NCBI RefSeq assembly: GCF_963676685.1 | Contig: NC_092350.1 | Span: forward strand, 5,321,486 to 5,385,485 | DNA from: Mytilus edulis | Lineage: Eukaryota > Mollusca > Bivalvia > Mytilida > Mytilidae | Direction of reading: 5' to 3' | Length of the DNA: 64,000 bases | Shown: positions 39,601 through 45,636 of the stretch, in pieces | Position numbering within the stretch: the first letter of the stretch is position 1 | How the letters are laid out: every line of letters starts with the position of its first letter | Made by a program: the position numbers and the translations under genes | Notes under the pieces: generated by a model | The model's database searches: none | Told to the model about the DNA's origin: nothing | What the model saw: the letters and a program-made list of their open reading frames with translations, nothing else

Positions 39601-39636
39601 AGTTCAAATTCACACTACTATTTGAATTTACGTTAA
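9599..39636 (-). CDS. Receptor with seven Ig-like domains, one TM helix and one degenerate PTP-like domain (5' end not found)
   Basis: Exons 5' to 3': 39636-39370, 38200-37901, 33761-33483, 31202-30927, 30132-29854, 28711-28421, 27892-27614 (one Ig-like domain each, all phase 1-1); 26058-25956 (TM); 22755-22703, 21598-21507, 20757-20650, 20093-20039, 18889-18849 (cytoplasmic); then 17169 or 17135 to 16742, 11995-11856, 10189-10048 and 9685-9599 (PTP-like; stop TGA 9599-9601). Phases match at every junction except the one into the 17.1-kb exon. The C-terminal part follows receptor PTPs: an ENFW segment (DFWRMIW in the family), KEGIFNLLESAITAKRN, then DEYEMCYTVTEYYLEHY. The WPD loop and the Cys-X5-Arg loop are absent, so it is probably a pseudophosphatase. 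The signal peptide exon was not located. The family call is by pattern; the exact orthologue is unknown. Confidence 0.8.
10048..10189 (-). CDS. PTP-like domain exon 3
   Basis: 142 nt, phase 2 to 0. Reads SGVLYVCLDVAKAMKKEGIF, then NLLESAITAKRNISSVFQDF, matching the helix after the P-loop in receptor PTPs (usually G-x-x-D-V-F-x-x-V-x-x-L-R-x-x-R-x-x-M-V-Q). The usual MVQ is replaced by SSVFQ. Confidence 0.8.
10556..11177 (+). mobile_element. Solo 3' tail of Penelope-like element (copy of 44983-45600)
   Basis: Nearly identical over about 620 bases to the non-coding end of the element at 41990-45599, from AAACAGTTGTTGGCATGACA to CATTCCCCATTTCCATTCTC. No coding part: a 5'-truncated retrocopy in the receptor intron between exons 11995-11856 and 10189-10048. 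The few differences suggest a recent insertion. Confidence 0.85.
11856..11995 (-). CDS. PTP-like domain exon 2, WPD and P-loop region
   Basis: 140 nt, phase 0 to 2, acceptor ATTACAG, donor GTATGT. IKIEIFKSYN sits where PTPs have the strand leading into Trp-Pro-Asp, and no WPD is present. GNVLLLGR sits where PTPs have V-H-C-x5-R; neither the nucleophilic Cys nor the Arg is there. This supports a non-catalytic domain. Confidence 0.75.
12062..12290 (+). repeat. Short element, arm 1 of a distant inverted pair
   Basis: Inverted counterpart at 14840-15053. Shared marks include CTGATCACCGTAACTACAG, ATGGCGGAGCCCAAAA, ACACACATTGTTTGAAA, ATATGTACGGTATTGTT and AATAGCCATT. The end at 12075-12105 is itself an imperfect palindrome (GATCACCG...CGGTGATC). 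No coding content. Confidence 0.75.
12455..12710 (+). repeat. Interspersed repeat family B
   Basis: Copy with TACTGAACTCTGAGGAAAATTC, CATCAAACGAATGGACAAC, GGTGGATTGAACCTGG and TTGTATGACAGTCGCATC. Intronic. Confidence 0.7.
13873..14451. mobile_element. MITE with TTAA end (piggyBac-like), copy 2
   Basis: Opens TTAAGGTGGTATGGGTGTTT and closes CTCCCATACCATCCTCACC, which is decayed relative to copy 1 at 9023-9568. Internal marks shared with copy 1 are AACCT(A/G)AGAT, GAAGGAATCTACATG, CGTT(T/G)ACCCTTTT-like text and ACTACGTTTTGGCAAAGT. Same orientation as copy 1; intronic. Confidence 0.7.
14840..15053 (-). repeat. Short element, arm 2 of the inverted pair
   Basis: Reverse-complement copy of 12062-12290, ending GGGCTCCGCCATG, then GTAACTACAGTTACGGTGATCAG. 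The two arms enclose about 2.5 kb, including MITE copy 2. Confidence 0.75.
15655..15915. repeat. Imperfect short tandem repeat (GAACNGTTTCACC-like)
   Basis: Units of about 24-27 bases built on TTTTGAACTGTTTTACC, TTTTGAACGGTTTCACC, TTGAACTGTTCCACC and similar. Degenerate; intronic, with no known role. Confidence 0.55.
16742..17169 (-). CDS. PTP-like domain exon 1, with an apparent frame problem at its 5' end
   Basis: Open from 17135 to 16742, with MFITSFV, HNIENFWNIIYE, ENTILLAKKGE and QLLTFKLYNK matching the order of receptor PTP motifs (INASF, T-x-x-DFW-x-M-x-W, I-x-M-L-T, F-x-L). The best acceptor (TTATAG at 17170-17171, pyrimidine-rich upstream) leads into an A10 run in the wrong frame, with an in-frame TGA just before the run. 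A weak acceptor (GTTGAAG before 17135) joins in frame only to exon 20093-20039, skipping exon 18889-18849. Donor AAG|GTACAT. Confidence 0.65.
17438..17620. repeat. Interspersed repeat family G, copy 1
   Basis: Marked by GGTACCAATTTTCCTGCACC, TCAGTGATGCTCGTGGCCA, GCTTATATAAAAGATGAAGA and AATCAGAGCTTTGCACGAGG. A second long copy starts around 18452, and its left part also sits at 17784-17837, flanking a Penelope fragment. Confidence 0.7.
17838..18450 (-). mobile_element. Penelope-like element, C-terminal RT end plus 3' tail, inserted in repeat G
   Basis: Reverse strand: LYDKRDDFSFPIVNFSFL, then PAYGVYISQLIRYSRAC, and in other frames LLLTRKLLNQEFQMVKLKSS and LRKFYGRHHELVDRYG. These match the end of the RT ORF at 44184-44963, but from a different subfamily. 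The tail (CCACATGTGGAGCAGGATC, GACTGTCCCTTTGGTATC in reverse sense) recurs at 26648-26868, 27195-27480, 30226-30635 and 35217-35845. It is broken by frameshifts. Sequences flanking it (about 17798-17836 and 18451-18487) look like a target-site duplication of about 35 bases. Confidence 0.75.
18452..18622. repeat. Interspersed repeat family G, copy 2
   Basis: Matches 17450-17620 closely (CTCGTGGCCAAAATATTTGA, AAAGATGAAGAGCTATAATTC, GCTTTGCACGAGGGAGATA). Confidence 0.7.
18849..22755 (-). CDS. Cytoplasmic juxtamembrane exons of the receptor (five small exons)
   Basis: Exons 22755-22703 (53 nt), 21598-21507 (92), 20757-20650 (108), 20093-20039 (55) and 18889-18849 (41) join without frame loss. 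They carry tyrosine-rich stretches: SQSHYEERD, RSVYYNSQEE, NTGYILASP and QEYDYIESD, plausible SH2/PTB docking sites (inference). LTAEFRIL resembles the L-x-x-E-F-x-x-L helix before receptor PTP domains, and RPDDNRIIT may match the family's D-x-x-R-V strand. The small exons were found by phase and splice consensus and need transcript support. Confidence 0.7.
19840..20007 (-). repeat. Interspersed repeat family B, reverse copy
   Basis: ACTATCATACAAGTGGGAGA, AAACCAGGTTCAACACGCC, TTTGTACCAAGTCAATAATATG. It ends just short of the receptor exon 20039-20093. Confidence 0.6.
22885..23290. repeat. CGGGA-rich tandem duplication
   Basis: A unit of about 247 bases is present twice: TATCTTGTAGTTTAA, GGGACTCCGGGATCGGG (with variants), AAGCTCGGGATTTCGGGAAT, GATCCTTTCGGGAT. 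A related inverted fragment lies at 23633-23695. It is much richer in CGGGA than its surroundings. The ORFs here are charged low-complexity shadows. Confidence 0.75.
23291..25329. other. Receptor intron, no exon seen
   Basis: Part of the long intron between exons 26058-25956 and 22755-22703. AT-rich and non-repetitive apart from the CGGGA remnant at 23633-23695. No supported exon or RNA gene. Confidence 0.5.
25330..25793 (-). mobile_element. Penelope-like element remnant, GIY-YIG nuclease end
   Basis: Reverse strand ORF with LQYLFISKCNRQYCK, then ALCGLIYVGETRQRLNLRI. C-x4-C-K followed by a (G)LIYVGET core is the GIY-YIG nuclease type seen at 42292-42321. A separate RT-like piece (IGTNCA) lies near 25710-25740 on the same strand, in another frame. 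Decayed, intronic. Confidence 0.6.
25956..26058 (-). CDS. Transmembrane exon of the receptor
   Basis: Acceptor CTTTAG and donor GTAAG. Reads EEPKTPK, then a run of 23-24 hydrophobic residues from DTILIIFGIV to IVVVL, followed by TKR as a stop-transfer. It joins in phase to Ig domain 7 upstream and to exon 22755-22703 downstream, fixing a type I single-pass topology. Confidence 0.85.
26648..26868 (+). mobile_element. Penelope-like 3' tail fragment
   Basis: Forward copy of the tail seen in reverse at 17838-18060: GGTGCCACATGTGGAGCAGG, TTGTCTGTTTGTCTTTTCAT, TGCCATGGCG, TTTGACTGTCTTTCGGGTATC. Non-coding. Confidence 0.7.
26893..27006. repeat. 33-bp tandem repeat, split by later insertions
   Basis: About three units of the type AAAAGGTTCATTATAGGTGT-AATATGACAC. 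A similar partial unit reappears at 27527-27560, on the far side of a repeat A copy and a Penelope tail, which therefore probably inserted into the array. Confidence 0.6.
27014..27190 (-). repeat. Interspersed repeat family A, reverse copy
   Basis: AATTTTCTTATCCAAGACAT, CCTTAGCCGTGTTCGGCAC, CAACTTTGTACTTGTTTGGC and AGACGAAACGCGCGTCTG. Abuts a Penelope tail at 27195. Confidence 0.7.
27195..27480 (-). mobile_element. Penelope-like 3' tail fragment
   Basis: AAGAGGGACGACAGATACCA, AAGACAAACAGACAAACAAT, AGCAGATCCTACTCCAC, TGGCACCCGTCGTGTTGC. Same tail as at 17838; no coding part. Confidence 0.7.
27614..27892 (-). CDS. Ig-like domain 7 exon, extra-cysteine type
   Basis: 93 codons, phase 1 to 1. 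Contains NYLRCNF, LYWLKYP and DAGNYSCCAANSLGYAC. It ends in LFIRG and joins in frame to the transmembrane exon (G + AA gives Glu). Confidence 0.85.
28421..28711 (-). CDS. Ig-like domain 6 exon
   Basis: 97 codons, phase 1 to 1, acceptor ATTTAAG, donor GTATTT. Contains THISWKRR and RGTYIICTASNNFSTSYAE. As in domain 5, the first conserved cysteine is not seen (IGTATSK). Potential N-glycosylation site NIT near the start. Confidence 0.8.
29455..29690 (-). repeat. Interspersed repeat family A, reverse copy
   Basis: AAGGATTTTCTTATCCTAGG, CCTTAGCCGTATTTGGCAC, TGATGAGTCTTATGTAGACG, AAACGCGCGTCTGGCGTAC. The most complete copy, close to Ig domain 5 exon. Confidence 0.75.
29854..30132 (-). CDS. Ig-like domain 5 exon
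   Basis: 93 codons, phase 1 to 1, acceptor TGTTATAG, donor GTAAGT. Contains AYWQKDS and DDDGIYTCIVFNGVGTAS. The B-strand cysteine is missing (LEVEFAS where Cys is expected), so the canonical disulphide cannot form; an I-set-like fold is still likely. Confidence 0.8.
30226..30635 (-). mobile_element. Penelope-like 3' tail fragment
   Basis: AAAAGAGGGGCGAAAGATAC to AATTTACGAAGGGAAG, collinear with 17838-18235. Intronic between Ig domain exons 4 and 5. Confidence 0.75.
30927..31202 (-). CDS. Ig-like domain 4 exon, extra-cysteine type
   Basis: 92 codons, phase 1 to 1, acceptor TTTTACAG, donor T|GTATGT. Contains ELIVPC, VLWRKL and EDGEYQCCSSNNYGTAC, the same CC...C motif as domains 3 and 7. Confidence 0.85.
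31365..31600. repeat. Two family B fragments in opposite orientation
   Basis: The reverse fragment 31365-31510 (TGCCTGTACCAAGTCAGGAA, CATTCGTTTGATGTG) and the forward fragment 31530-31585 (CTGCCATATTCCTGACTCG) form a loose inverted pair. Confidence 0.55.
31601..33354. other. Receptor intron between Ig exons 3 and 4, no exon seen
   Basis: AT-rich. A small repeat ACCATCGCACTTTAG occurs around 32985-33040. The ORFs at 31722-32135 show no domain or splice support. Confidence 0.5.
33483..33761 (-). CDS. Ig-like domain 3 exon, extra-cysteine type
   Basis: 93 codons if the donor is read as A|GCAAGT, which keeps phase 1 like every other Ig exon. The nearest GT donor, two codons further, would break phase. 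Contains KTLFIGC, SATWKIS and NGRYQCCGTNLFGTKC. The double Cys and third Cys recur in domains 4 and 7. Confidence 0.8.
33784..34537. other. Receptor intron between Ig exons 2 and 3, left part
   Basis: AT-rich, no repeat or exon recognised. Confidence 0.45.
34538..35216 (+). mobile_element. Hairpin-ended element with ~500-bp units, truncated copy
   Basis: Starts CTAGATGCTCTTAAGAGCC then TGTGTCGCTCACCTTGGTC, as at 36736 and 59144. It continues to CCAGTAGTTTCAGAAAAGAA and is cut at 35216 by the start of a Penelope tail, so the microsatellite and terminal hairpin are missing. Confidence 0.75.
35217..35845 (-). mobile_element. Penelope-like RT end plus 3' tail, reverse strand
   Basis: Tail as at 17838, then decayed RT C-terminus (DNEGRLKTKLYD and PAYGV-like text in shifted frames). 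Its 3' end lies exactly at the truncation point of the hairpin-ended element, pointing to insertion into or fusion with it. Confidence 0.7.
35925..36430. mobile_element. TIR element family E, degraded copy
   Basis: Opens AAAGGAGTAGGTCCGGTAAG and shares CAAATTTCA(A/G)GTTCATCTGACG, AACGCTCCG and CATCCGTGTTCATCCTCAA with the copy at 40478-40924. The right end is altered (GGGAGTCTTACTCC). Confidence 0.65.
36491..37830 (+). mobile_element. Penelope-like copy interrupted by a nested hairpin-ended element
   Basis: 36491-36555 matches the RT text around 44612-44680 (GAGAGAAATGTATGTATTAC). 36560-36735 and 37522-37830 match the 3' tail (GCTAGTAGTCTGTTGTTATT; CTGTCCCAAGTCAGGAGCCT; CATTCCCCATTTCCGTTCTC). 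The missing middle is occupied by 36736-37521. Confidence 0.8.
36736..37521 (+). mobile_element. Hairpin-ended element, single-unit copy nested in a Penelope tail
   Basis: Runs from CTAGAGACTCTAAAGAGCC through one ~500-bp unit, an ACGGACG-type microsatellite (37425-37470) and the terminal hairpin AGCTCACCTGGCCC-TAT-GGGCCAGGTGAG. No coding capacity. Hairpin plus short end resembles Helitron/Helentron-derived non-autonomous elements of bivalves (family knowledge; assignment inferred). Confidence 0.75.
37901..38200 (-). CDS. Ig-like domain 2 exon of the receptor
   Basis: 100 codons, phase 1 to 1, acceptor TTGTTACAG. Features FYTLVCHPHYR, NSWWLRK and DAGIYRCFAQNSRGTTYAD, a clear Ig domain with both cysteines, the tryptophan and the D-x-G-x-Y-x-C motif. 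Confidence 0.85.
38985..39255 (+). repeat. Interspersed repeat family F
   Basis: ACTGAACCAAGTCAGGAAAA, GGCGGTTGTTATC, GTTTCTGTGTCGTTGTTTTC, AATCGATTTATGAC, GGTATACTACTGTT. Related copies: 41795-41925 (reverse), 47340-47660, 49545-49935 (reverse), 53688-53830 (reverse). The ORF across it is AT/T-run derived. Confidence 0.65.
39370..39636 (-). CDS. Ig-like domain 1 exon of the receptor
   Basis: 89 codons, phase 1 to 1, acceptor CTTATAG and donor GTAAAT. Shows the Ig pattern VNLNCEL, YHWEKK, then STFYRCLIR with the two canonical cysteines and the core tryptophan. It is the most N-terminal exon I can support; no exon with a signal peptide could be joined upstream with confidence. Confidence 0.75.
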
Positions 39637-39639
39637 CTA

Positions 39640-40200
39640 TAAGAAGAAACATGTACTAAAATTGAATGTTTACAGAAAAAAAAACCCAGATATTAGATAC
39701 ATAGTAACATCATTATTATTGTATAAATAATAGCCTCTAAAAAGAAAAAGAAAAAAAACCATTAAAAATATATGGTAAAGAAACCTGTCGAAGGTCTTTT
39801 AACTCTTTTTATAAAATAGAGTAGAAAAATCAAATTTAACTTTACTAGAGGCATCATTTCTTTTATTAGTTGTTAATGGCTTTTATACTAGCTATCAGTT
39901 AACTGCGAGTACTCTCAGATCTGTACTTATAGTGTCTTTTTGTTCGGTTGGGATATACAAGTACCCGGCCATGTCCACTCTGTGTAGTATTTCTATTTGT
40001 ATGATGAGTTAAGCCTTTTTCAACTGATTTGTATAGTTCGTTCTTATGTTGTACTATTACACCAATGTCCAAGGTGAGGAGAAGATAAGAATCTCCCTAC
40101 ATGTTTAACCTGCCACTTTAGTTATGAAGGAGATGCACACGCAAGAAAACAGTGCATAGGGAGATAACTCTTACAATAAAAGTGTTCTATCGAATATCGT
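39640..40200. other. Upstream of the first supported receptor exon, no exon seen
   Basis: AT-rich with a decayed Penelope-tail-like stretch (about 39880-40110: CAGTTAACTGCGAGTACTC, ACATGTTTAACCTGCCAC). No signal-peptide exon could be identified. Confidence 0.45.
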
Positions 40201-40477
40201 GGTATTTAATTGCATATCTGGGACAGTGTTTGTGAATTTAGGAAAATGACAGTTGTTGTACATTCGTTTGACTTGCTTTATCACTTGATTTTTCCATTTG
40301 ATTAGGGACTTTCTGATTTGATTTTTCATCAGAGTTCAGTATTTTTGTGATTTTACTTTTAAACAGGGTCAGTTTCAAAGTCACAATATTTGTTCGCTAT
40401 CATATACAAAAAATCTAAGGGACATTTTACGCAGCCACCAAAGACAATAAACAAGTAAAAAAATAGTAATCAGAACA

Positions 40478-40924
40478 AAGGAGTAGTTCGGTTCCGATAA
40501 GGGCTGATTTTGGTCCCAAATTTCAGGTTCATCTGACGAAAAATTTTGTACACTTTGTGAACACTAAATTGTCTATTTCAATTAGTGTATGTGAAAGATT
40601 TTAACTGATTGAGTCATTAAAAACGCTCCGTTTCAAACTTGAAGATGAAAAATCTATCAAATATGTAAAAAAAAAATGTCACTTTTCAGATGGTTTTTGT
40701 CAAAAATGAAAGTGGCCGCATCCGTGTTCATCCTCAATCTTTATATATGTTATGTTTTATAATCAAACACAAGTTTAATGCTAGTTCCCGATAAACAGGC
40801 CATATTTATGTAGCAGAAGCATTCTACCTTCTATTAAATAACTTAAAGTTTACATTTTAACAATTGTAAAAACAAATGCTATATTTTGGGGCCAAAAAGG
40901 GGTCTTACTGGACCTACTCCTTTA
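40478..40924. mobile_element. DNA-transposon-like element with inverted ends (family E)
   Basis: Left end AAAGGAGTAGTTCGGTTCCG, right end CTTACTGGACCTACTCCTTT; these are imperfect inverted repeats of about 20 bases. The interior is non-coding. A MITE-like deletion derivative is likely; superfamily not determined. Confidence 0.7.
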
Positions 40925-41989
40925 ATTGGCCTTTCCATAGAAAAGTGGAAAAACCTAATAATAAGAACCATCCGTACCATCACGGACAAGTTGGGGTTTC
41001 GGCAGAAAAGAGAATAAAACATGCCTTGCTGTCGAGATAACCATCACTGTATTTCACAAGCATTACTGCAATTACGTAAAGTTTCATTTATCTTTTATCA
41101 CAGTCATTCAAAATCGTAAAATATTTTATAAGGGTAGATTTAATTTTTTCAAGCATATACCCAATAAAACTCTATACCAAATAAATTGATCATATGTTTC
41201 ATCTATTCGACACTCAACTTGATAAAGATACTGTGGTATTTAGTTGCATACCTGCGTCATTGTTTGTGATTTCTGTTTTAAAACGTAATAAGATCACAAA
41301 ATTCAATCCATTAAAATCTTTAAGAAAATATTTCGCCATATCTTTCTTTTCGACGTATTATGTTTTCTTCTGTCTCGGTAACTGTCTAAAGTCCCCTCAC
41401 TCTTTTGTTTTTTATTAATCTTAGTCCGCATCTTAAGTACACGAATTAAGTTCTGTATGGCAGTGTTCGTGATCCTGTCTTCTGATACTATACTACTAGA
41501 GGTTGTACTTGGTGTTTGCTACAAACGCCAGTTGAAGCGTGTTGTATTTTGAAAATTTCCAAAAAGTCTTTTGTTCATGAAAATTCGGTGTAGTATGTAA
41601 TTATTTAATGTTTATTGTTATGGTAATCCAAATTTCTTTGAAGTTTGCTCAAAACGCAAAATGAGAACAAATTGTCATTTTGATGTTTGACATGCCTCTG
41701 GAATTTCAACATAAGATTGATAATTGGACGTTATTTAATGTATAGGATATCAAAATTACATTAGTGTTCTAAGATCTCCACGAAACCTCGTTAAAAATGG
41801 TGGGTTGAACCTGATTTTGTGGCTAGCCAAACATCGCGTGTTATGGCAATGTAAAAAATACCGTTAAAAGGAAAACATTGCATGACAGGAATGCAGTACA
41901 AATAAATTAAACTCGAAATAACTGTGCTACGATATATATAGTAATATAAATGTATGTTTTATGCTACGATATATTAATATATATGCAAT

Positions 41990-44900
41990 AGCCTAGAAAT
42001 GGAAAATTACTAAATACTAAACTTGTTCAAAGGGTATCTACACGTCTCAATCTTCAAAATCGGTTATCTAAAAATACTACCATCGCTAACATTTTTAACA
42101 ATAAAAATCGTGGTTACCCTTCTATCGATAAGTGTCATGCCACAAATTGACTTACATGTCCCCGTCTTTCCACCAACAATACGGTAAGGTTCACGTTTAA
42201 TGGTCGCACATTTTCTTTAAATTTTGAAACTGATATAACTTGAAAAACAAACAGTATTATTTATTTACTCACATGAAACAAACCGGGGTGTGGTATTCAG
42301 TACGTAGGAGAAACTGGACGATATTTATCTAAACGCACTCAAGAACATCTGTATCGTTTTAAAAGACCCAATAAATTCAAAAGTATCATTTACCAACACC
42401 TTAAGAAGCACAACCATCCTTTTAAATATTTAGCAGTTCAACCTTTAGAAGTAGTAAATAAGCAGCCTGGTGAATCTCATTCAAAGTTTGTACGATCACG
42501 GAAAATAATTGAATTAAATTGGATTAAAAAATTACAGACAATTTACCCTCTCGGTCTAAATGATAATATCATGGGAATTGGTAATATATCTAGAACCAAT
42601 TCCGTTAACATTTTGGATATAGTTTCTAAAACTGTTCGTAAAAAACGTTCTCACGGTCGTAGAACAAATCGCAATCAAAGAAAATTTCGGGCCAATCATA
42701 CCAATATTTCGGACCTAATTTCTATTTCAAAAAACAACGGCAGACATTATCTGTTAACAAAACTCTGTTCGTTACCGGTTAATAAGTTGAATAAAATTTT
42801 GGAGGATTGCAACACAATTTCATATAACAGTCCTAAGTATGAAATTGTTCAAATTATTATGGCATATTATTCTAAATTATTTCCCAAAATTGATCGACCT
42901 GAAGATCATAAACTACATTTTATTAAAATTAAGTTTGTCAATAAAGGCTTTGATTTTGTAAATATTGCCGGTATATTTAACGACCATTCTGTTAAAGAAC
43001 AAATTCCTGGATATTTTGACAATACTGAGCTACCTCTTATTTGTTATATTTACAAGAAATCTACCCGGAAATTTGTGTTTAATTATAGTCAATTGTGTAA
43101 AGATGTTAATATCAGTGGAAATACATCTACTTCATGTAATTGCAGTAATTCCGAATATATTTATGGACCCATTTCCCATGTTATAACAGGAGATCTTAAC
43201 ATCGTTCAAGACCGAGAGTTAAAATCATTCCTCAGTAAAGGACCTAAATATCGTCCCCCGTCAATTATTAATTGGAATGAGTGTCGTAATATCATCCACG
43301 ACTCACTCCATACTTACTGTATGAAATGGATAAAACGGGAAAAAGCTGACAAAATATCTTTGGACTCTTTTTTTTAATTCAGTAATGAAGATAGTTGATA
43401 TACGTATTCAACATTTTAAAGAACATTTTATTATTAACAATAACCACAATAAACCTATTTCTCGTATCAAACATAAACTAAAAGAACTAGCCAAGGAATT
43501 TGTTTTTGTTCCGGCCGATAAAGCTGCTAATAATATATTTAGCATATTTATTGTTTGACGTAAATTTTACATTGAGGTTCTGAAAAAGGAAATCACCAAC
43601 ATTCCAACTGAAACATAAACTTTTAGCCACCGCTTTACAAGCAGAGCCAAATACAATGAAAGTCCCAACTATGTATTGGCTTCCGAAGCTACACAAAACC
43701 CCTTACAAATATAGATTTATTTCGTCTTCAAGCCATTGTTCAACTACTAAATTGTCTATTCTTCTTACCAGCACACTTGGTACAATTAAAAACCTGATAA
43801 TAAATTGTTCAAATAAGGCCTTCGAAAATGGTGGAATAAATTACTTTTGGAGTGTCAAGAACTCGTTGGAAGTACTTGATAAATTGCATGCTTATATTGG
43901 TGATTTTGAATCTGTTCAAAGTTTTGATTTTTCTACCCTGTATTCCACATTGCCTCACATTCTCATTAAGAAAAAATTCACACACCTAATTTAATGGGCA
44001 TTCAAAAAATCAGAATGTGAATATATATGTTCAAACTCTTTTAGGTCATTTTTTAGTAGCAATAAACAAAAAAACTATGTTAATTGGACATGTTTTGATA
44101 CTATATATGTCCTTGAATTTTTACTAGATAACATTTTTGATCGCTTTGGGGATTCCGTATATCGTCAGATTATCGGAATTCCAATGGGGACTAACTGTGC
44201 ACCACTTATTGCGGACCTGTTTTTGTATTGTTATGAGTTACAATTTATGACAAAAATAAGCAAAGACCCATCGAAACAACATCTGATAAACAAATTTAAT
44301 AATACTTTTAGATATTTGGATGATATTTTGGCTCTCAATAATGACGACTTCAGTATGTATATTAATGAAATTTATCCTGTTGAACTTACTTTAAATAAAG
44401 CTAATACTAACAATGTCCACTGTCCTTTTCTCGATCTTGATATCTATATCACTAATGGAAAGCTGAATACTAAAATTTATGATAAAAGGGATGATTTTTC
44501 ATTTCCTATCGTTAATTATCCGTTTTTAGATGGTGACATTCCCTTGTCACCATCTTACGGTGTGTATATATCTCAACTTGTACAATTCGCTCGTGTATGT
44601 AACAATGTTTTAGATTTTAACGAGAGAAATTTATGTATTACTGAAAAATTATTACACCAGGGTTTTCGATATCACAAACTAGTCAAAACATTTACTAAAT
44701 TTTATCATCGGTATAAAGACATCATTCGTAAATATAGCTCAACATGCAGACTTCTAATACGTTCAGGTATTTCACATCAAATTTTTTATGGAAATATTCT
44801 TTATAAAGCACAAAGGTGTCAGTATTCACCTCAGAAACTTACAAATCCTTTGAATAGACTTATTAAGAAGGGATATAATTACGATACTGTTGTCAAGTCA

Positions 44901-45599
44901 TTAAAGATTGCATATTTTGGCGTTAATATTGAGTCACTGATAAGGTCTTTGCATCGGAACTAAACACATTTGCTCTAAAAACAGTTGTTGGCATGACACG
45001 GGTTATGTTCTTCTCATATATGTTATGATGGTATGATAGTAAACCCCTAACGGGAAGGATTGTGCCTGATGTTCATATGATGAAATCATAATCTTTCAGT
45101 CAGTTTAATTGAAGTCTGGAGCTGGCATGTCAGTTAACTGCTAGTAGTCTGTTGTTATTTATGTATTGTTGTCATTTTGTTTATTTTCTTTGTTTACATC
45201 TTCTGACATCAGACTCGGACTTCTCTTAAACTGAATTTTAATGTGCGTATTGTTATGCGTTTACTTTTCTACATTGGTTAGAGGTATAGGGGGAGGGTTG
45301 AGATCTCACAAACATGTTTAACCCCGCCGCATTTTTGCGCCTGTCCCAAGTCAGGAGCCTCTGGCCTTTGTTAGTCTTGTATTATTTTAATTTTAGTTTC
45401 TTGTGTACAATTTGGAAATTAGTATGGCGTTCATTATCACTGGACTATTATATATTTGTTTAGGGGCCAGCTGAAGGACGCCTCCGGGTGCGGGAATTTC
45501 TCGCTACATTGAAGACCTGTTGGTGACCCTCTGCTGTTGTTTTTTATTTGGTCGGGTTGTTGTCTCTTTGACACATTCCCCATTTCCATTCTCAATTTT
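41990..45599 (+). mobile_element. Penelope-like retroelement with N-terminal GIY-YIG (Naiad-like), decayed
   Basis: Flanked by TATGTTTTATGCTACGATAT... copies at 41953-41990 and 45599-45636 (38 bp, one mismatch), consistent with a target-site duplication. Order: zinc-ligand/GIY-YIG region 42000-42500, linker, RT 43490-44963, then a ~640-bp non-coding tail. Endonuclease before RT is the permuted arrangement known for Naiad-type Penelope elements, and differs from classic Penelope, where GIY-YIG is C-terminal. The tail is shared with 10556-11177 and 36491-37830. Confidence 0.85.
41998..44963 (+). pseudogene. Reverse transcriptase/GIY-YIG ORF of the Penelope-like element, interrupted
   Basis: Readable pieces: LTCPRLSTNNTVRFTF (42150-42200), CGIQYVGETGR with RTQEHLYRFKR (42286-42360), the GIY-YIG core; linker 42571-43377 (SHGRRTNRNQRKF, then LTKLCSLPVNKLNKILEDC); FVFVPADKAAN (about 43500, RT motif); VPTMYWLPKLHK and YRFISSSSHC (43660-43740); VQSFDFSTLYS; IPMGTNCAPLIADLFLYCYE (44178-44240); FRYLDDILALNN with the catalytic YLDD at 44313-44324; and VYISQLVQFARVC near the end. 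Breaks: in-frame stops near 42148, 42240 and 42270 in the nuclease part, a stop at 43375, frameshifts and stops around 43380-43650, and a stop near 43993. The last 259 codons stay open. The RT active-site residues are intact, but the element cannot make its full product. Confidence 0.85.
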
Positions 45600-45636
45600 A
45601 TGTTTTATGCTACGATATATTAATATATATACAATA

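Noticed and set aside
42965..43186. Alternate-frame ORF in the Penelope element
   Set aside because: Shadow of the linker/RT frame at 42571-43377.
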